A stretch of DNA of 64,000 bases from Bin87 sp965217175. Its GTDB lineage: Bacteria > Chloroflexota > Dehalococcoidia > Lucifugimonadales > UBA3495. The notes under the pieces were generated by a model. The model was not told the origin of the DNA and searched no databases. It worked only from the letters and a program-made list of their open reading frames with translations. The DNA lies in contig OZ244251.1 of assembly GCA_965217175.1 (NCBI GenBank), positions 2,604,001 through 2,668,000 of the forward strand. The letters run 5' to 3'. The position numbers and the translations under genes were made by a program. Positions 17,509-25,929 of the stretch are shown here, piece after piece. The first letter of the stretch is position 1; each line of letters begins with the position of its first letter.

Positions 17509-18774
17509 GTGTCAGGGTCATTGGGCGCCAACCAAATCACCCGGCTCCACGAAGACTACGTGGAAGAACTCAAGAGCAAAGGGGCAATCCAGTCTCCGAG
17601 GGTGGAGGAAGCCTTCAGATCTGTCCCACGGCACCTGTTCCTGCCTGAAGTACCTTTGGAAAGGGTCTACCGTGATGAAGCGATTCTTACCAAGCGCCAG
17701 GACGGACAGCTAGTCAGTTCCTCTTCGCAGCCCGCCATGATGGCCATAATGCTGGAGCAACTGGACCTGCAATCCGGCCACCGCGTCCTCGAGATCGGTG
17801 CGGGTACCGGCTATAACGCGGGTCTGATGGCGCACATCGTCGGCGATTCCGGGCAGGTCACGACAATTGACATCGATGAAGACCTCGTCGAAGGCGCCCG
17901 AAACCGCTTGAGTGTGGCGGGCCTGGATGCCGTAACCGTGGTTTGCCGTGACGGAGGCCTCGGGTACCCGGGCAACGCACCTTACGACCGGATCATCCTG
18001 ACGGTAGCAGCATGGGATATCGCTCCCGCCTGGAGAGAGCAGTTGAAACCGGGGGGACGGTTGCTCTTACCGTTGGAGGTTGGTCGCAGCGTTCAGAAAT
18101 CGGTCGCTTTCGACAAAATAGGCGACCAACTGGAAAGCGCGTCGGTCAAGGATTGCGGGTTCATGCCCCTCAGGGGCGACTTCGCCAGGCCCCTGGAGTA
18201 CATTCCATTGGGCCCGGATCCGGGGCTCGTTGTGTCCGTTGACGATCCGACAAAAGTGGATGGAGAGGTTGTTTATCGCCTACTGTCAGGCCCGTCTGAA
18301 TATGCGCCCACCGGGATATATGCAACTCCGGGTGAGGTCATGTTTGGCGGATTGGCTCTCTGGCTCAGTTTACACGAGCCCGGCTTCTGCGTCCTATCCG
18401 CCGAGGATCAGATGGCAGACCGCGGCATCGTGGCAGGTTTGATGGAATTATCAGGAGAGTGGAGAAGATGTTGGACTAATGGACTGCTTGGGGATGATGG
18501 CCTTTGTGTCTTTGCCCGCCCTCCCGATGGATATTCCGCATCCGAGCAGCCAGTCGGTTTCGCTGGGTTTGAACTATTCGTGCGAGGCTACGGATCATGG
18601 TCTGATCATGCCGAGCGCCTGATTCAGCAGGTGCGACGTTGGGAAGCTGTTGGCCGCCCGGCCAACGACCGGATCCGCCTGAGGGCATACTCCATTGACA
18701 CAGATTATCTCCCGTCGCCGGGCGAGGTTGTGGTGCGCAAACGATGGACCCAGCTCATCCTGGACTGGGGATAG
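17509..18774 (+). CDS. PCMT-like methyltransferase with a long C-terminal extension
   Basis: 421 residues from GTG (GGGAG upstream). The first about 220 residues are a protein-L-isoaspartate O-methyltransferase fold: 'SPRVEEAFRSVPRHLFLPE', 'VSSSSQPAMMAIMLEQL', SAM motif I LEIGAGTGYNAG (94-105), the acidic TIDIDEDLV, and 'PGGRLLLPL'. Typical PCMT is about 210 residues and repairs isoaspartyl residues. This protein carries about 200 extra residues (from about 225) with 'FGGLALWLSLHEPGFCVL' and 'GFAGFELFVRGYG', an arrangement like the PCMT-type methyltransferases with accessory domains in some peptide-modification systems. No precursor peptide or other RiPP gene is adjacent, so repair or another O-methylation remains possible. 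Confidence 0.8.
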   Translation: MSGSLGANQITRLHEDYVEELKSKGAIQSPRVEEAFRSVPRHLFLPEVPLERVYRDEAILTKRQDGQLVSSSSQPAMMAIMLEQLDLQSGHRVLEIGAGTGYNAGLMAHIVGDSGQVTTIDIDEDLVEGARNRLSVAGLDAVTVVCRDGGLGYPGNAPYDRIILTVAAWDIAPAWREQLKPGGRLLLPLEVGRSVQKSVAFDKIGDQLESASVKDCGFMPLRGDFARPLEYIPLGPDPGLVVSVDDPTKVDGEVVYRLLSGPSEYAPTGIYATPGEVMFGGLALWLSLHEPGFCVLSAEDQMADRGIVAGLMELSGEWRRCWTNGLLGDDGLCVFARPPDGYSASEQPVGFAGFELFVRGYGSWSDHAERLIQQVRRWEAVGRPANDRIRLRAYSIDTDYLPSPGEVVVRKRWTQLILDWG

Positions 18775-18844
18775 AGTGTGCGAAGCGATCAGGACTTGCC
18801 AGGAATGTCGGCCAGCACGCAGGGGCTTTCGATTGTTCCCTGAT

Positions 18845-18886
18845 GTCATTGCGACCCCGTACTCGATGCGGGGGTTGGCAATCTCG
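18845..18886 (+). repeat. Dispersed palindromic repeat, copy A
   Basis: 42 nt, GTCATTGCGACCCCG...TTGGCAATCTCG. Its reverse complement recurs at 46754-46795 with one mismatch. The internal part CCCCGTACTCGATGCGGGG forms a hairpin. Related units lie at 18928-18962 and 22650-22681. Confidence 0.85.
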
Positions 18887-18927
18887 ATCAGGTTGAACCC
18901 ACGTCGGCGAACCGCCGTTGCTACGGC

Positions 18928-18962
18928 GACGAGATTGCCACGTCGCTGTGCTCCCCGCAATG
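18928..18962 (-). repeat. Related dispersed repeat (CGAGATTGCCACG... type)
   Basis: Reads CGAGATTGCCACGTCGCTGT...CCGCAATG on the plus strand, the same GTCATTGCGAG...GTGGCAATCTCG family seen at 22650-22681 in the other orientation. Confidence 0.6.
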
Positions 18963-19034
18963 TAAGATTAGAGTGCGTAGGCGTGAGATCTTGGTAACTG
19001 TTCAGAGTTGAAGGTAGTATCCTGGCCCGAACCT

Positions 19035-19130
19035 GTCTTTCCCGCGAACGCGGGAATCCAGGAAGCCGAGGATTGGCAACATTGCGGTTTAAAGACGTCT
19101 CTGGATTCCGGCTCAAGGCCGGAATGACGG
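19035..19130. repeat. Two hairpin repeats of the 'CCCGCGAA-CGCGGG' family
   Basis: 19035-19062 reads GTCTTTCCCGCGAACGCGGGAATCCAGG, a perfect short hairpin (CCCGCG/CGCGGG). 19101-19130 reads CTGGATTCCGGCTCAAGGCCGGAATGACGG, a second hairpin (ATTCCGGC/GCCGGAAT) with the opposite flanks. Together they form a facing pair, as in many palindromic intergenic repeat families. A relative is at 57588-57615. Confidence 0.7.
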
Positions 19131-19205
19131 AATGGTATGGCCGGCATGACGGAGTGGTATGGAAATCACACGTCGAACCTGAACTGTTACAGATCTTGGT
19201 TCTGG

Positions 19206-19235
19206 TTGAGAGTGGGCATTTACTTGGGTTATATT
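19206..19235 (+). promoter_or_regulatory. Candidate sigma-70 promoter for the Gfo/Idh/MocA gene
   Basis: TTGAGA (19206-19211), 18-nt spacer, TATATT (19230-19235). It is 30 nt before the ATG at 19265, which has GAGGAG at 19250-19255. Confidence 0.6.
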
Positions 19236-19264
19236 GTTTTGAACACATTTGAGGAGCCTGCGTA

Positions 19265-20362
19265 ATGGCAAACAAGATTCGCCTGGGGTTTGTGGGAGCT
19301 AACGTTAGCTCGAACTGGTCAACCCAGTCGCACTTCCCGGCGCTACTGGCCAGTCCGGATGTCGAGCTCACTGCAGTCTGCACCACCAGGCCCGAGAGCG
19401 CGGAAGAGGCTCGCCAAGCCTTTGGAGCAAAGCTCGCCTTCCACGATTTCCGGACAATGGTGTCGTCGACGGAGATCGACGCGGTGGCCGTGGTAGTGCG
19501 GGTTCCATCCCACTATGAGCCAACGAAGGCTGCCATCGAAGCCGGGAAGCACGTTTTGACCGAGTGGCCATTGGGCCGAAATACCGCCGAAGCCGAAGAG
19601 CTGGCGACCCTTGCTCGCGCCAAAGGCGTGCAAACCGCAGTGGGTCTGCAATCGCGAGTTAGCCCCGCATTGCTTTATGTCAAGGAGCTGATCGACGCTG
19701 GTTACGTAGGCGAGGTGCTGTCTTGTCATGTCACCACGATGCGCGACGGATCGTTGGAACGCCTTTCCAGCAACACCTGGCAGCGCGACCCCAGCCAGGG
19801 CGCGAACACCCTGACCATCGCGAACGGACACGTCATTGACGCCTTGCGCTTCGTGTTGGGGAATTTCACCCGCGTGGCGTGCATGGTCACTACCCAGGTG
19901 CAGCGGTGGTACGAGACCGATACTCAGCAATTCGTAGAGGTCACCTCTCCGGACAACGTACGAGTATCCGGACAGCTGGAGCGCGGCGCGGCGGCGTCGG
20001 TCCATGTCGGAGCCGTCCCCTGGGCCGGCAGCGGCTTTCGTATGGAGATTTACGGTCGGGAAGGCACGCTGGTCACCACCGGGAACGTCTCATCCCAACG
20101 CGGCGAGATGCTGCGCGTGCAAGGTGCAAAGGCAAGCCACGAGTTGCAGGACCTGACCATACCCCAGCGTTTCGTGTACCTGCCGGACGACTTTCCCCGC
20201 GGAGATCCGTTCAATGTCGGGCAGTTGTATGCCCTGTTCGCTGAGGCAATCAACACCGGGCAGAGCCGCTTGCCGACATTCGATACCGCTGTTGACCTCC
20301 ATCGCTTTCTTGATACGATCAAGCAGGCGTCCGATACGGGACGGGAGTTGCCGGTTGCCTGA
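19265..20362 (+). CDS. Gfo/Idh/MocA-family protein with EWP in place of EKP (Gal80-like)
   Basis: 365 residues. The Rossmann start 'KIRLGFVGANVSSNWSTQSHFPALLAS' and 'VELTAVCTTRPESAEEA' fit the NAD(P)-binding domain; residues from about 130 form the alpha/beta second domain ('SCHVTTMRDGSLERLS...WQRDPSQGANTLTIANGHVIDALRFVLG'). The family's catalytic EKP is E100-W101-P102 here, so the lysine is lost, as in Gal80-like members that bind NAD(P) but may act as sensors or have altered chemistry. The His of the canonical D/G-x-x-x-H motif may be kept in 'ANGHVIDALR'. The start has GAGGAG and its own promoter, and a terminator follows (20434-20457), so it is monocistronic. Confidence 0.85.
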   Translation: MANKIRLGFVGANVSSNWSTQSHFPALLASPDVELTAVCTTRPESAEEARQAFGAKLAFHDFRTMVSSTEIDAVAVVVRVPSHYEPTKAAIEAGKHVLTEWPLGRNTAEAEELATLARAKGVQTAVGLQSRVSPALLYVKELIDAGYVGEVLSCHVTTMRDGSLERLSSNTWQRDPSQGANTLTIANGHVIDALRFVLGNFTRVACMVTTQVQRWYETDTQQFVEVTSPDNVRVSGQLERGAAASVHVGAVPWAGSGFRMEIYGREGTLVTTGNVSSQRGEMLRVQGAKASHELQDLTIPQRFVYLPDDFPRGDPFNVGQLYALFAEAINTGQSRLPTFDTAVDLHRFLDTIKQASDTGRELPVA

Positions 20363-20433
20363 AGTGTCGATATGGTACGTCGGCCGTTCCAGTTCTGCTG
20401 TACCTACCAGAAAATACGCCGCGACAGGAAATG

Positions 20434-20457
20434 CCCCCGGGAACGCCGGGGGTTTGT
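20434..20457 (+). terminator. Rho-independent terminator
   Basis: CCCCCGG (20434-20440), 5-nt loop, CCGGGGG (20446-20452), then TTTGTT. It serves the gene ending at 20362. The facing CoA-transferase gene ends at 20483. Confidence 0.85.
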
Positions 20458-20482
20458 TGCCGTAAGGCTTGGTTGGCGGCCC

Positions 20483-21730
20483 TCAGATGACTCCCCGCCC
20501 AGCCAGTTCGCGGAGGGTTTGCGGCGCAATTCCCAGCAGGTCGCAATAGACCAGCTCATTATCGTGACCCACCGGGACCGAACCACGCCAGATCTTGCCC
20601 GGCGTTTTGGATAACTTGGGAACTGGGCCTACGCCTTTCACCGTCCTTCCCAGTTGCTGGTCCTCCCATTCCACGTGCACACCCCGGGCACGATAATGGG
20701 GGTCCTCGGCCATCTCCCGCGCATTCATGATCCGGCTGCAGCCAACCTGCGCTTCGTTGAAAATCCTGACCACCTCGTCCACCGTCCGGTCTTCCACCCA
20801 GCCGCGGAGGATGGCGTCGAACTCAATACCCTCAGCGGAATTGACCTCACGCCGGGCCGAGATCCATTTCTCTTCATCCGGGTCCAACCCCAGAACATGG
20901 CAGACCCTGGAGTAGACCACCGGCCCGACGGCAGCGACAACGACCCAACCGTCGCTGGCCCGAAATGTGTCCCAGGGCTGCGCATTCCCGGCCTTGTTGC
21001 CTGCCCTCTCCCGTACCAGTCCCAGCTCATGATAGGCCACCATAGTGCCGGACAAAATACGGTGCACCGCCTCGAATTGAGCGAGATCGATGACCTGGCC
21101 TTGTCCGGTGCGTTGCGCGTAAATGTATGCGGCCAATGACGACCACAGGCAGAACAGGGCCGTTATGTAGTCAGCGGTCCAGGGCACTGCCCGCGTCGGT
21201 GGGTCCGGTTCGGGATTGCCCATCAGATTCATCATGCCGCCGAAGGCCTGGGCCGTGAAATCGTAAGAAGCCCGGTCCACGTATGTCGGGTCGCCGTCTT
21301 GTCCGTACCCGGAAACATGGCAGATTACTATAGCGGGATTGACTGCCAAAACCGCGTTGTCATCCAGTCCCCACTTGTCGTAGGTGCGGGCTTTGGAACT
21401 CTCCATCCAGATGTCGGCCCGCTGCGCCAGCTTCAGGAAAATCTCGCGGCCTTCCGTCGTGCTGAAATCCAGGGTAGTGTAATAGGTGTTGCGCCGATCC
21501 TGTATCCAGGAACTGGCTATCCGATCCCCGTTAGGAGCTTCGATGGGAAACTCTGCCTCCCTCCAGTCCTCGCCTTTGCCAGGACGCTCGATATGGATCA
21601 CCTCAGCGCCCATCTCTGCCGCCATACCGGCAGCCACCGGCTCAGCCACGATGGTACCGGTGGACAGTATGCGCACCCCCTGTAGCGGGCCGAATTGTTC
21701 GGACAATAAAGTAGGGTCGGGCGGCCCCAT
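20483..21730 (-). CDS. Family III (CaiB/BaiF) CoA-transferase
   Basis: 415 residues starting MGPPDPTLLSEQFG at 21730, chosen because AAGGAGG precedes it; the longer frame adds 14 residues. Hallmarks: 'LQGVRILSTGTIVAEPVAAGMAAEMGAEVIHIERPGKGE', 'TTLDFSTTEGREIFLKL', and 'SYDFTAQAFGGMM' with the catalytic Asp157 that forms the acyl-aspartyl anhydride. 'GQGQVIDLAQFEAVHRIL' is the mid-protein signature. These enzymes move CoA between carboxylic acids in the cytoplasm, activating acids such as carnitine, formate/oxalate or bile acids. Substrate unknown. It is isolated, with an MFS gene scrap and a cupin on its upstream side. Confidence 0.92.
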   Translation of the reverse strand: MGPPDPTLLSEQFGPLQGVRILSTGTIVAEPVAAGMAAEMGAEVIHIERPGKGEDWREAEFPIEAPNGDRIASSWIQDRRNTYYTTLDFSTTEGREIFLKLAQRADIWMESSKARTYDKWGLDDNAVLAVNPAIVICHVSGYGQDGDPTYVDRASYDFTAQAFGGMMNLMGNPEPDPPTRAVPWTADYITALFCLWSSLAAYIYAQRTGQGQVIDLAQFEAVHRILSGTMVAYHELGLVRERAGNKAGNAQPWDTFRASDGWVVVAAVGPVVYSRVCHVLGLDPDEEKWISARREVNSAEGIEFDAILRGWVEDRTVDEVVRIFNEAQVGCSRIMNAREMAEDPHYRARGVHVEWEDQQLGRTVKGVGPVPKLSKTPGKIWRGSVPVGHDNELVYCDLLGIAPQTLRELAGRGVI

Positions 21731-21892
21731 ATGCGGCCTCCTTGAAGAATGTATGTCAGCAAGCGGGGTCAATATATCAGATTAGTGGCCGCCTTTAATC
21801 TGATGAGCCTCGGCCAGTTGAACTGCACCACGCTTAATCTAGTGTCGTCAGCCTGACCTTGATATGCGGCGTTGCGGCCCCACAGCGAGGAG

Positions 21893-21976
21893 CCGGACAG
21901 GCTGGGACTGGGCCGGATAGTGGGGCCGGTGGTGCGCTACCTGACGGGCAGCTACTCCATCTTGATCCGTTTTTAG
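21893..21976 (+). pseudogene. Fragment of an MFS transporter gene (C-terminal helix)
   Basis: Reads LGLGRIVGPVVRYLTGSYSI-LIRF-stop, nearly the same as LGLGQIVGPVVYDLTGSYSI-LIFF in the MFS protein encoded at 24598-25929 (DNA around 25769-25845). The nucleotide match over about 80 bases is high, with a few substitutions, one making a TAG stop. There is no transporter reading frame upstream, so this is a relic of a duplicated or deleted paralogue. Confidence 0.8.
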
Positions 21977-22005
21977 GCGGTGGCGCGGGGCAAAGTGATA
22001 TCCTC

Positions 22006-22383
22006 CTACCGCCCGGCCGGAGCCGACCAGCTGGTATTGCCCTCCTGCATCTCAAAGGGCGGGGAAGTTGCGGAGACGTAGATTAACTTTTCCTCTCCGA
22101 TGTTGCGGATGGAGTGGCTGGCGCCCGGCGGTACCAGAATGGCTGTGCCCGGCCCGACTTCTTCCACCTCGTCCCCCACCCGCATCGCCCCGCGTCCCTG
22201 GACAACCACGTACACCTGCTCCCGACCATCGTGGGAATGGACGGCTTGTTCGCTGCCCGGTTCACCTTCAACCCATGTTACGGCCAGGTTCTCCGACCCG
22301 AAATGGCCCGAGGCCAAGAGTAAGTGCGACACCTGCCCGCCCCGGTGGTTTTGTGGACTCCGCTCCAAAGTCTGGATGTTCAT
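22006..22383 (-). CDS. Small cupin-domain protein
   Basis: 125 residues, one cupin-2 domain. The first metal motif appears as 'GSEQAVHSHDGREQVYVVVQGRG' (His, His, Glu) and the second as 'PPGASHSIRNIGEEKLIYVSATSPPF' (His). An AGGAG lies about 8 nt before the ATG. Single-domain cupins of this type may be dioxygenases, isomerases or sugar/ligand sensors; no specific activity can be assigned. Its upstream side is a repeat-bearing intergenic region. Confidence 0.85.
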   Translation of the reverse strand: MNIQTLERSPQNHRGGQVSHLLLASGHFGSENLAVTWVEGEPGSEQAVHSHDGREQVYVVVQGRGAMRVGDEVEEVGPGTAILVPPGASHSIRNIGEEKLIYVSATSPPFEMQEGNTSWSAPAGR

Positions 22384-22972
22384 CGGCTAAGTCTCCTGTT
22401 TTGCGTTTGGCATGAAATCTTGGTTTGTTGCTCAACCTTCATTCTCGCCGGTGCGGGGATCCGCTCCAATCCCCATCCTACCATCAACCAAAAGGACGCA
22501 GACCTTGAGGGCCAAACTAGACGACATCACGGACAGTGACCGCGTCGGTGACCGCGACAGGACAGCCGGCAATAACGCTTGCCGCGGGACACCCGGCGCA
22601 CTAAACCGCCCAAGCCGGCCCGATTACCGACCCTAACCTTGCTCACTTTGTCATTGCGAGCGTAGCGTGGCGATCCCGTCGCTGTAAAACGGGCGGTCGC
22701 CGGGAGTAGTTAATACCAGAACGACATTGCCACGGACGCCTGATTGCGTTCTCGCACTGAACAAATTAACAGAAGTTTGTACGCACGAGGGGGCAGTAAG
22801 AATGCACCCGCCTTTTGGGCAATCACAGCTTCTCGGCACGTTGCTTCACCTCGCGCGACGCCCGTTGTGTGAGCGCCTTGGATCGGTCATTGAGCGCCGA
22901 CCAGGATTTCGGACTTCCATTACCACGTCATTGATGTTGATCCACCACAGGCGCGCCTCCCGCACGCCACCC
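22384..22972. other. Intergenic region with a dispersed repeat
   Basis: Nearly 590 bases; no gene recognised. A dispersed repeat lies at 22650-22681. A plus-strand frame from 22727 is a shadow of the M24 gene. Confidence 0.5.
22650..22681 (+). repeat. Dispersed repeat (GTCATTGCGAGCG... type)
   Basis: Reads GTCATTGCGAGCGTAGCGTGG followed by CGATCCCGTCG. Same family as 18845-18886 and 18928-18962. Confidence 0.6.
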
Positions 22973-24106
22973 CTACCCGGCCACCAGCATCTCGTCGGTG
23001 TTAAAGAGCGGCGACAACAGCCTGGGGGAGTCGTCGGTGACCACCACCATGTCCTGCAGGTGCCAGTAGCCGATGTGCGGTTCGAGGGCCACCACCATCC
23101 CTTCCTCCAGGACGCGCGTGCTGGACGGCACCATGTACGGTTCCTGCTGGTGCCACCAGGCGCCTACGCCATGCCCGGCCAGGGACACATTGCCCTGGAA
23201 CCCGGCTTCGTGGAAACTGTCGTTGGCAAAGTGGTAGATGTCCGCGGTCCGCGCCCCGGGGCGGCACCGCTCGATAGTGGCGCGGTAGATGTCTCTCGTG
23301 ACCCGGTAAATCCGTTTCTGTTCGTCTGAGGGCGCACCGACGCAGACGCTCCGCGACTGGTGCCCGGGATAGCCGTTAAGATATGCGACATAATCGTTGC
23401 GGATAATGTCGCCCGCTTCAAAAGCCAGGTCGCTTTCGCCGCCGTAGGCCACCGTGTTGCGACTGGAGTTCAGGATGCCGTGGGCCCAGTTGGCGCCCCG
23501 GCGCAGGCAGCTCTCGATTATGCGGCTATGCACCAGTCTTTCTGTGTCGTCGGGCCGAACCGTGGGCAGCACCTCCAGGTATGCTTCGTCCAAAAGCCGG
23601 GCTCCAGCTTCGAGCGCCGCTACCTCTTCGGGAGTCTTGATCCAACGCACCCGGTCCATCAACTCAGTGCTGTCGACGATACGCGCCCTGGGCAGCAGCC
23701 CGCCAATTTCCTCCCAACGGTTCGCGCTGACGTAACTCTTCTCGAAGCCGATGGTTTCCTCAGCCAGCCCCAGTTGCCGCAGCACATCGGCCGCCCTCTC
23801 GTAGGGCGACTCCGCGTAGTCGTCGACGACCTCGATGCGTTCCAGCCACGAGTCGCGGCGGGCCAGCGGGGCAGCGTAGGAGTTCAGCACCATCACCGGC
23901 TCACCCGTCCGCGGCCACACCACCACCACCTCCCGCGGCGAATCCGGGAACTCCAGATGCCGCGCCAGAGTGCCGGGGTAAGCGAACCCAGCGAGGTAGG
24001 TGAAGTTCTTGCCCGAGCGGGCGACTATGGCCGAAATGCCTGCTTCGTCCATCAGCCGGTGCAGCCGCTCTACGTTTGCGATTATCTTGCCGTGGGCGTT
24101 GGCCAT
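22973..24106 (-). CDS. M24-family (pita-bread) hydrolase with altered metal ligands, creatinase-like
   Basis: 377 residues starting at ATG 24106 (AGGAAGGAG about 10 nt upstream; a GTG at 24115 is too close). The N-terminal creatinase domain (1-155) has 'GISAIVARSGKNFTYLAGF', and the C-terminal pita-bread domain begins 'RVRWIKTPEEVAALEAGARLLDEA'. The five dinuclear metal ligands of Xaa-Pro aminopeptidases align as D238, H249 (normally Asp), H312 (GHGVG), E342 (LEPH) and Q351 (normally Glu). Two of five are changed, arguing against a normal metallopeptidase and for a creatinase-like hydrolase or another C-N cleavage of a small substrate. It lies divergent from an MFS carrier. Confidence 0.85.
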   Translation of the reverse strand: MANAHGKIIANVERLHRLMDEAGISAIVARSGKNFTYLAGFAYPGTLARHLEFPDSPREVVVVWPRTGEPVMVLNSYAAPLARRDSWLERIEVVDDYAESPYERAADVLRQLGLAEETIGFEKSYVSANRWEEIGGLLPRARIVDSTELMDRVRWIKTPEEVAALEAGARLLDEAYLEVLPTVRPDDTERLVHSRIIESCLRRGANWAHGILNSSRNTVAYGGESDLAFEAGDIIRNDYVAYLNGYPGHQSRSVCVGAPSDEQKRIYRVTRDIYRATIERCRPGARTADIYHFANDSFHEAGFQGNVSLAGHGVGAWWHQQEPYMVPSSTRVLEEGMVVALEPHIGYWHLQDMVVVTDDSPRLLSPLFNTDEMLVAG

Positions 24107-24597
24107 AACCCTCACTCTCCTTCCTGGGTGGTGTCAGAAAAACAACTCGGTCCAAAGGAATGGCGCTCGGATTGCAAATGCTCAGGAAGCAGGCGCAGCT
24201 TGTCCTTCCTGGAGGACGCCCGGTAGCGATCTCGTGCTGTTGTCAGTAGCCCTTGTTTAACCATCCTGCTCATCCTCCCGTCACGCCATCGCCTCCAGAC
24301 CTTTCGGTAGCATCTTATTTGATGGAATCACTTCCTGATAGAAACGATTCCATTGAGGCAATGCGCCGGCAGGACTAATTGTCTATCATCAAACGTACAG
24401 TGCCTTCAACTGTTCCCCGTCCTTCCAAACTCCTCTCAGGTTCAGGCTGACCAACGCGCGGCGTCAAGTCAGTTGCTGCCTCGCAGGAACTACGGGACAG
24501 TGGTGGTGGGGACGGGATGGAGTGCGCTGCGGTTGGGGTCGCCGCCGCGCACGACTTCTTGTGCCAACAACGGGGGTCTGATATAAGGGCAAGACCT
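24107..24597. other. Divergent intergenic region
   Basis: About 490 bases between the M24 start and the MFS start. It contains a candidate promoter at 24559-24587 for the MFS gene. No other gene is seen. Confidence 0.5.
24559..24587 (+). promoter_or_regulatory. Candidate promoter giving a near-leaderless MFS transcript
   Basis: TTGTGC (24559-24564), 17-nt spacer, TATAAG (24582-24587). The expected transcription start (about 24594) is only a few bases before the ATG at 24598, and no good Shine-Dalgarno precedes that ATG. Confidence 0.45.
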
Positions 24598-25929
24598 ATG
24601 GCATCCTCTTTGTTCGCTCTCCTAAACCGGCGTCCCAACACCCCCTTTTATTACGGCTGGCTGGTGCTCGGACTTTCGGGCACTGGGGCTTTCGTGGCCA
24701 CGGCGGTGGCCGGGGTAGTGTTGGGAGGAGTGCAGGGCTACATCCTGGAGGACACCGGCTGGCCCCGGACCAGCATCGGGCTGGCCTCCAGCTGCGGCGT
24801 TTGGATGTCGGGGGTCTTCGCTCCCTTCGCCGGACGGCTGGCGGACCGGTATGGCCCCCGATGGTTGATGCCCATCGGCGTGATTGTCCTTGGGCTGTCC
24901 CTGGTGGCAATCGGCGGAGTGCATGCCCCCTGGCAATTTTTCATTGCGGCGGTCATCGGTCGGGCCATTAGCCAACCCTTCCTCATCGGCGTGGTGCCCC
25001 GGACCATGGCGGTCAATTTCTTCAACCGGCGCCGCAACATTGCGCTGGCCATCACCGGCATCTATCGTCCCGTCAGCGGGGCGCTGATCATCCAGGCGTT
25101 CTCCGTCATCACCGTGTTGGCGGACTGGCGGATGGCGTTCCGGCTGATCGGGATATTCAGCCTGTTCCTGGCCGTCCCCATGATGATCATCATGCGGCGG
25201 CGGCCAGAGGACATCGGGCTGCTGCCCGACGGGGCCCGGGCACCGCCCGCACCGGGACCACCCGACCCTGCTCCGACGGGACGGGGCGGGCACGGATCGC
25301 CACGCGAGACAGAAGTTGAAGAAGTGAGCTGGACTTCCAGAGAGGCAATGCGGTCAAGGGCCTTCTGGATGGTTTCAATGGTCGCTTTTCTCAACGTGAC
25401 GGGCAGTTCCGGCCTGGGGTTCAGCCTGGTGCCCTACCTGCACGAGTTTGCGGGGTTGACCACTCCGCAGGCGGCAGGCGTACTGAGCGTTAGCACATTC
25501 CTGGCGCTGAGCAGCCTCGTGTGGGGACAGCTAGCGGGAAAGCTGACGCCGCGATGGTGCATCGTCGGAGCCATGGCAGTTGCGACGGTGACGACGCTGG
25601 CATTGCTGCAAGTCAACTCGTTGGCGGCCGCGTATGCCTTCGGGGCGTTTTGGGGGCTGTTCCACAGCGCGCTGGAAGTGCTGTTGTACATGGTGCTGGC
25701 GGACTATTTCGGGCGGAACTCCTACGGAGCCATCGCCGGGGCGATGCGTCCCTTCGAGGCCGGCGGGCTGGGACTGGGACAGATAGTGGGGCCAGTGGTG
25801 TACGACCTGACGGGCAGCTACTCCATTCTGATCTTTTTCGCGGCGGCAGTGCAGGCGATGGCGATGTGCCTGATGTTGCTGGCGCGGCGTCCGGAGCGCC
25901 GAACACCGCTGACTGCGGAAGCGGCGTAG
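24598..25929 (+). CDS. MFS transporter
   Basis: 443 residues, about 12 helices. The start at 24598 gives MASSLFALLNRRPNTPFYYGWLVLG, the usual subfamily N-terminus; the longer frame to 24517 is not protein-like. Motif A is 'AGRLADRYGPRWLMP'. The middle loop 'RRRPEDIGLLPDGARAPP' is long and Pro-rich, followed by the second half ('GLGFSLVPYLHEFAGLT'). The C-terminal 'GLGLGQIVGPVVYDLTGSYSI' recurs as a broken copy at 21893-21976. It likely carries an organic acid. It lies divergent from the M24 hydrolase and upstream of another carrier of the same subfamily. Confidence 0.88.
   Translation: MASSLFALLNRRPNTPFYYGWLVLGLSGTGAFVATAVAGVVLGGVQGYILEDTGWPRTSIGLASSCGVWMSGVFAPFAGRLADRYGPRWLMPIGVIVLGLSLVAIGGVHAPWQFFIAAVIGRAISQPFLIGVVPRTMAVNFFNRRRNIALAITGIYRPVSGALIIQAFSVITVLADWRMAFRLIGIFSLFLAVPMMIIMRRRPEDIGLLPDGARAPPAPGPPDPAPTGRGGHGSPRETEVEEVSWTSREAMRSRAFWMVSMVAFLNVTGSSGLGFSLVPYLHEFAGLTTPQAAGVLSVSTFLALSSLVWGQLAGKLTPRWCIVGAMAVATVTTLALLQVNSLAAAYAFGAFWGLFHSALEVLLYMVLADYFGRNSYGAIAGAMRPFEAGGLGLGQIVGPVVYDLTGSYSILIFFAAAVQAMAMCLMLLARRPERRTPLTAEAA

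Larger units (their letters stand above)
18775..19264. other. Intergenic region packed with short dispersed repeats
   Basis: About 490 bases with no gene but at least four repeat units: 18845-18886, 18928-18962, 19035-19062 and 19101-19130, plus a 17-nt direct duplication (ATGACGGARTGGTATGG) at about 19124-19160. A promoter for the next gene lies at 19206-19235. Confidence 0.7.

Noticed and set aside
23360..24226. Plus-strand frame over the M24 gene
   Set aside because: Shadow; the minus strand has a clear M24 protein with start and ribosome site.
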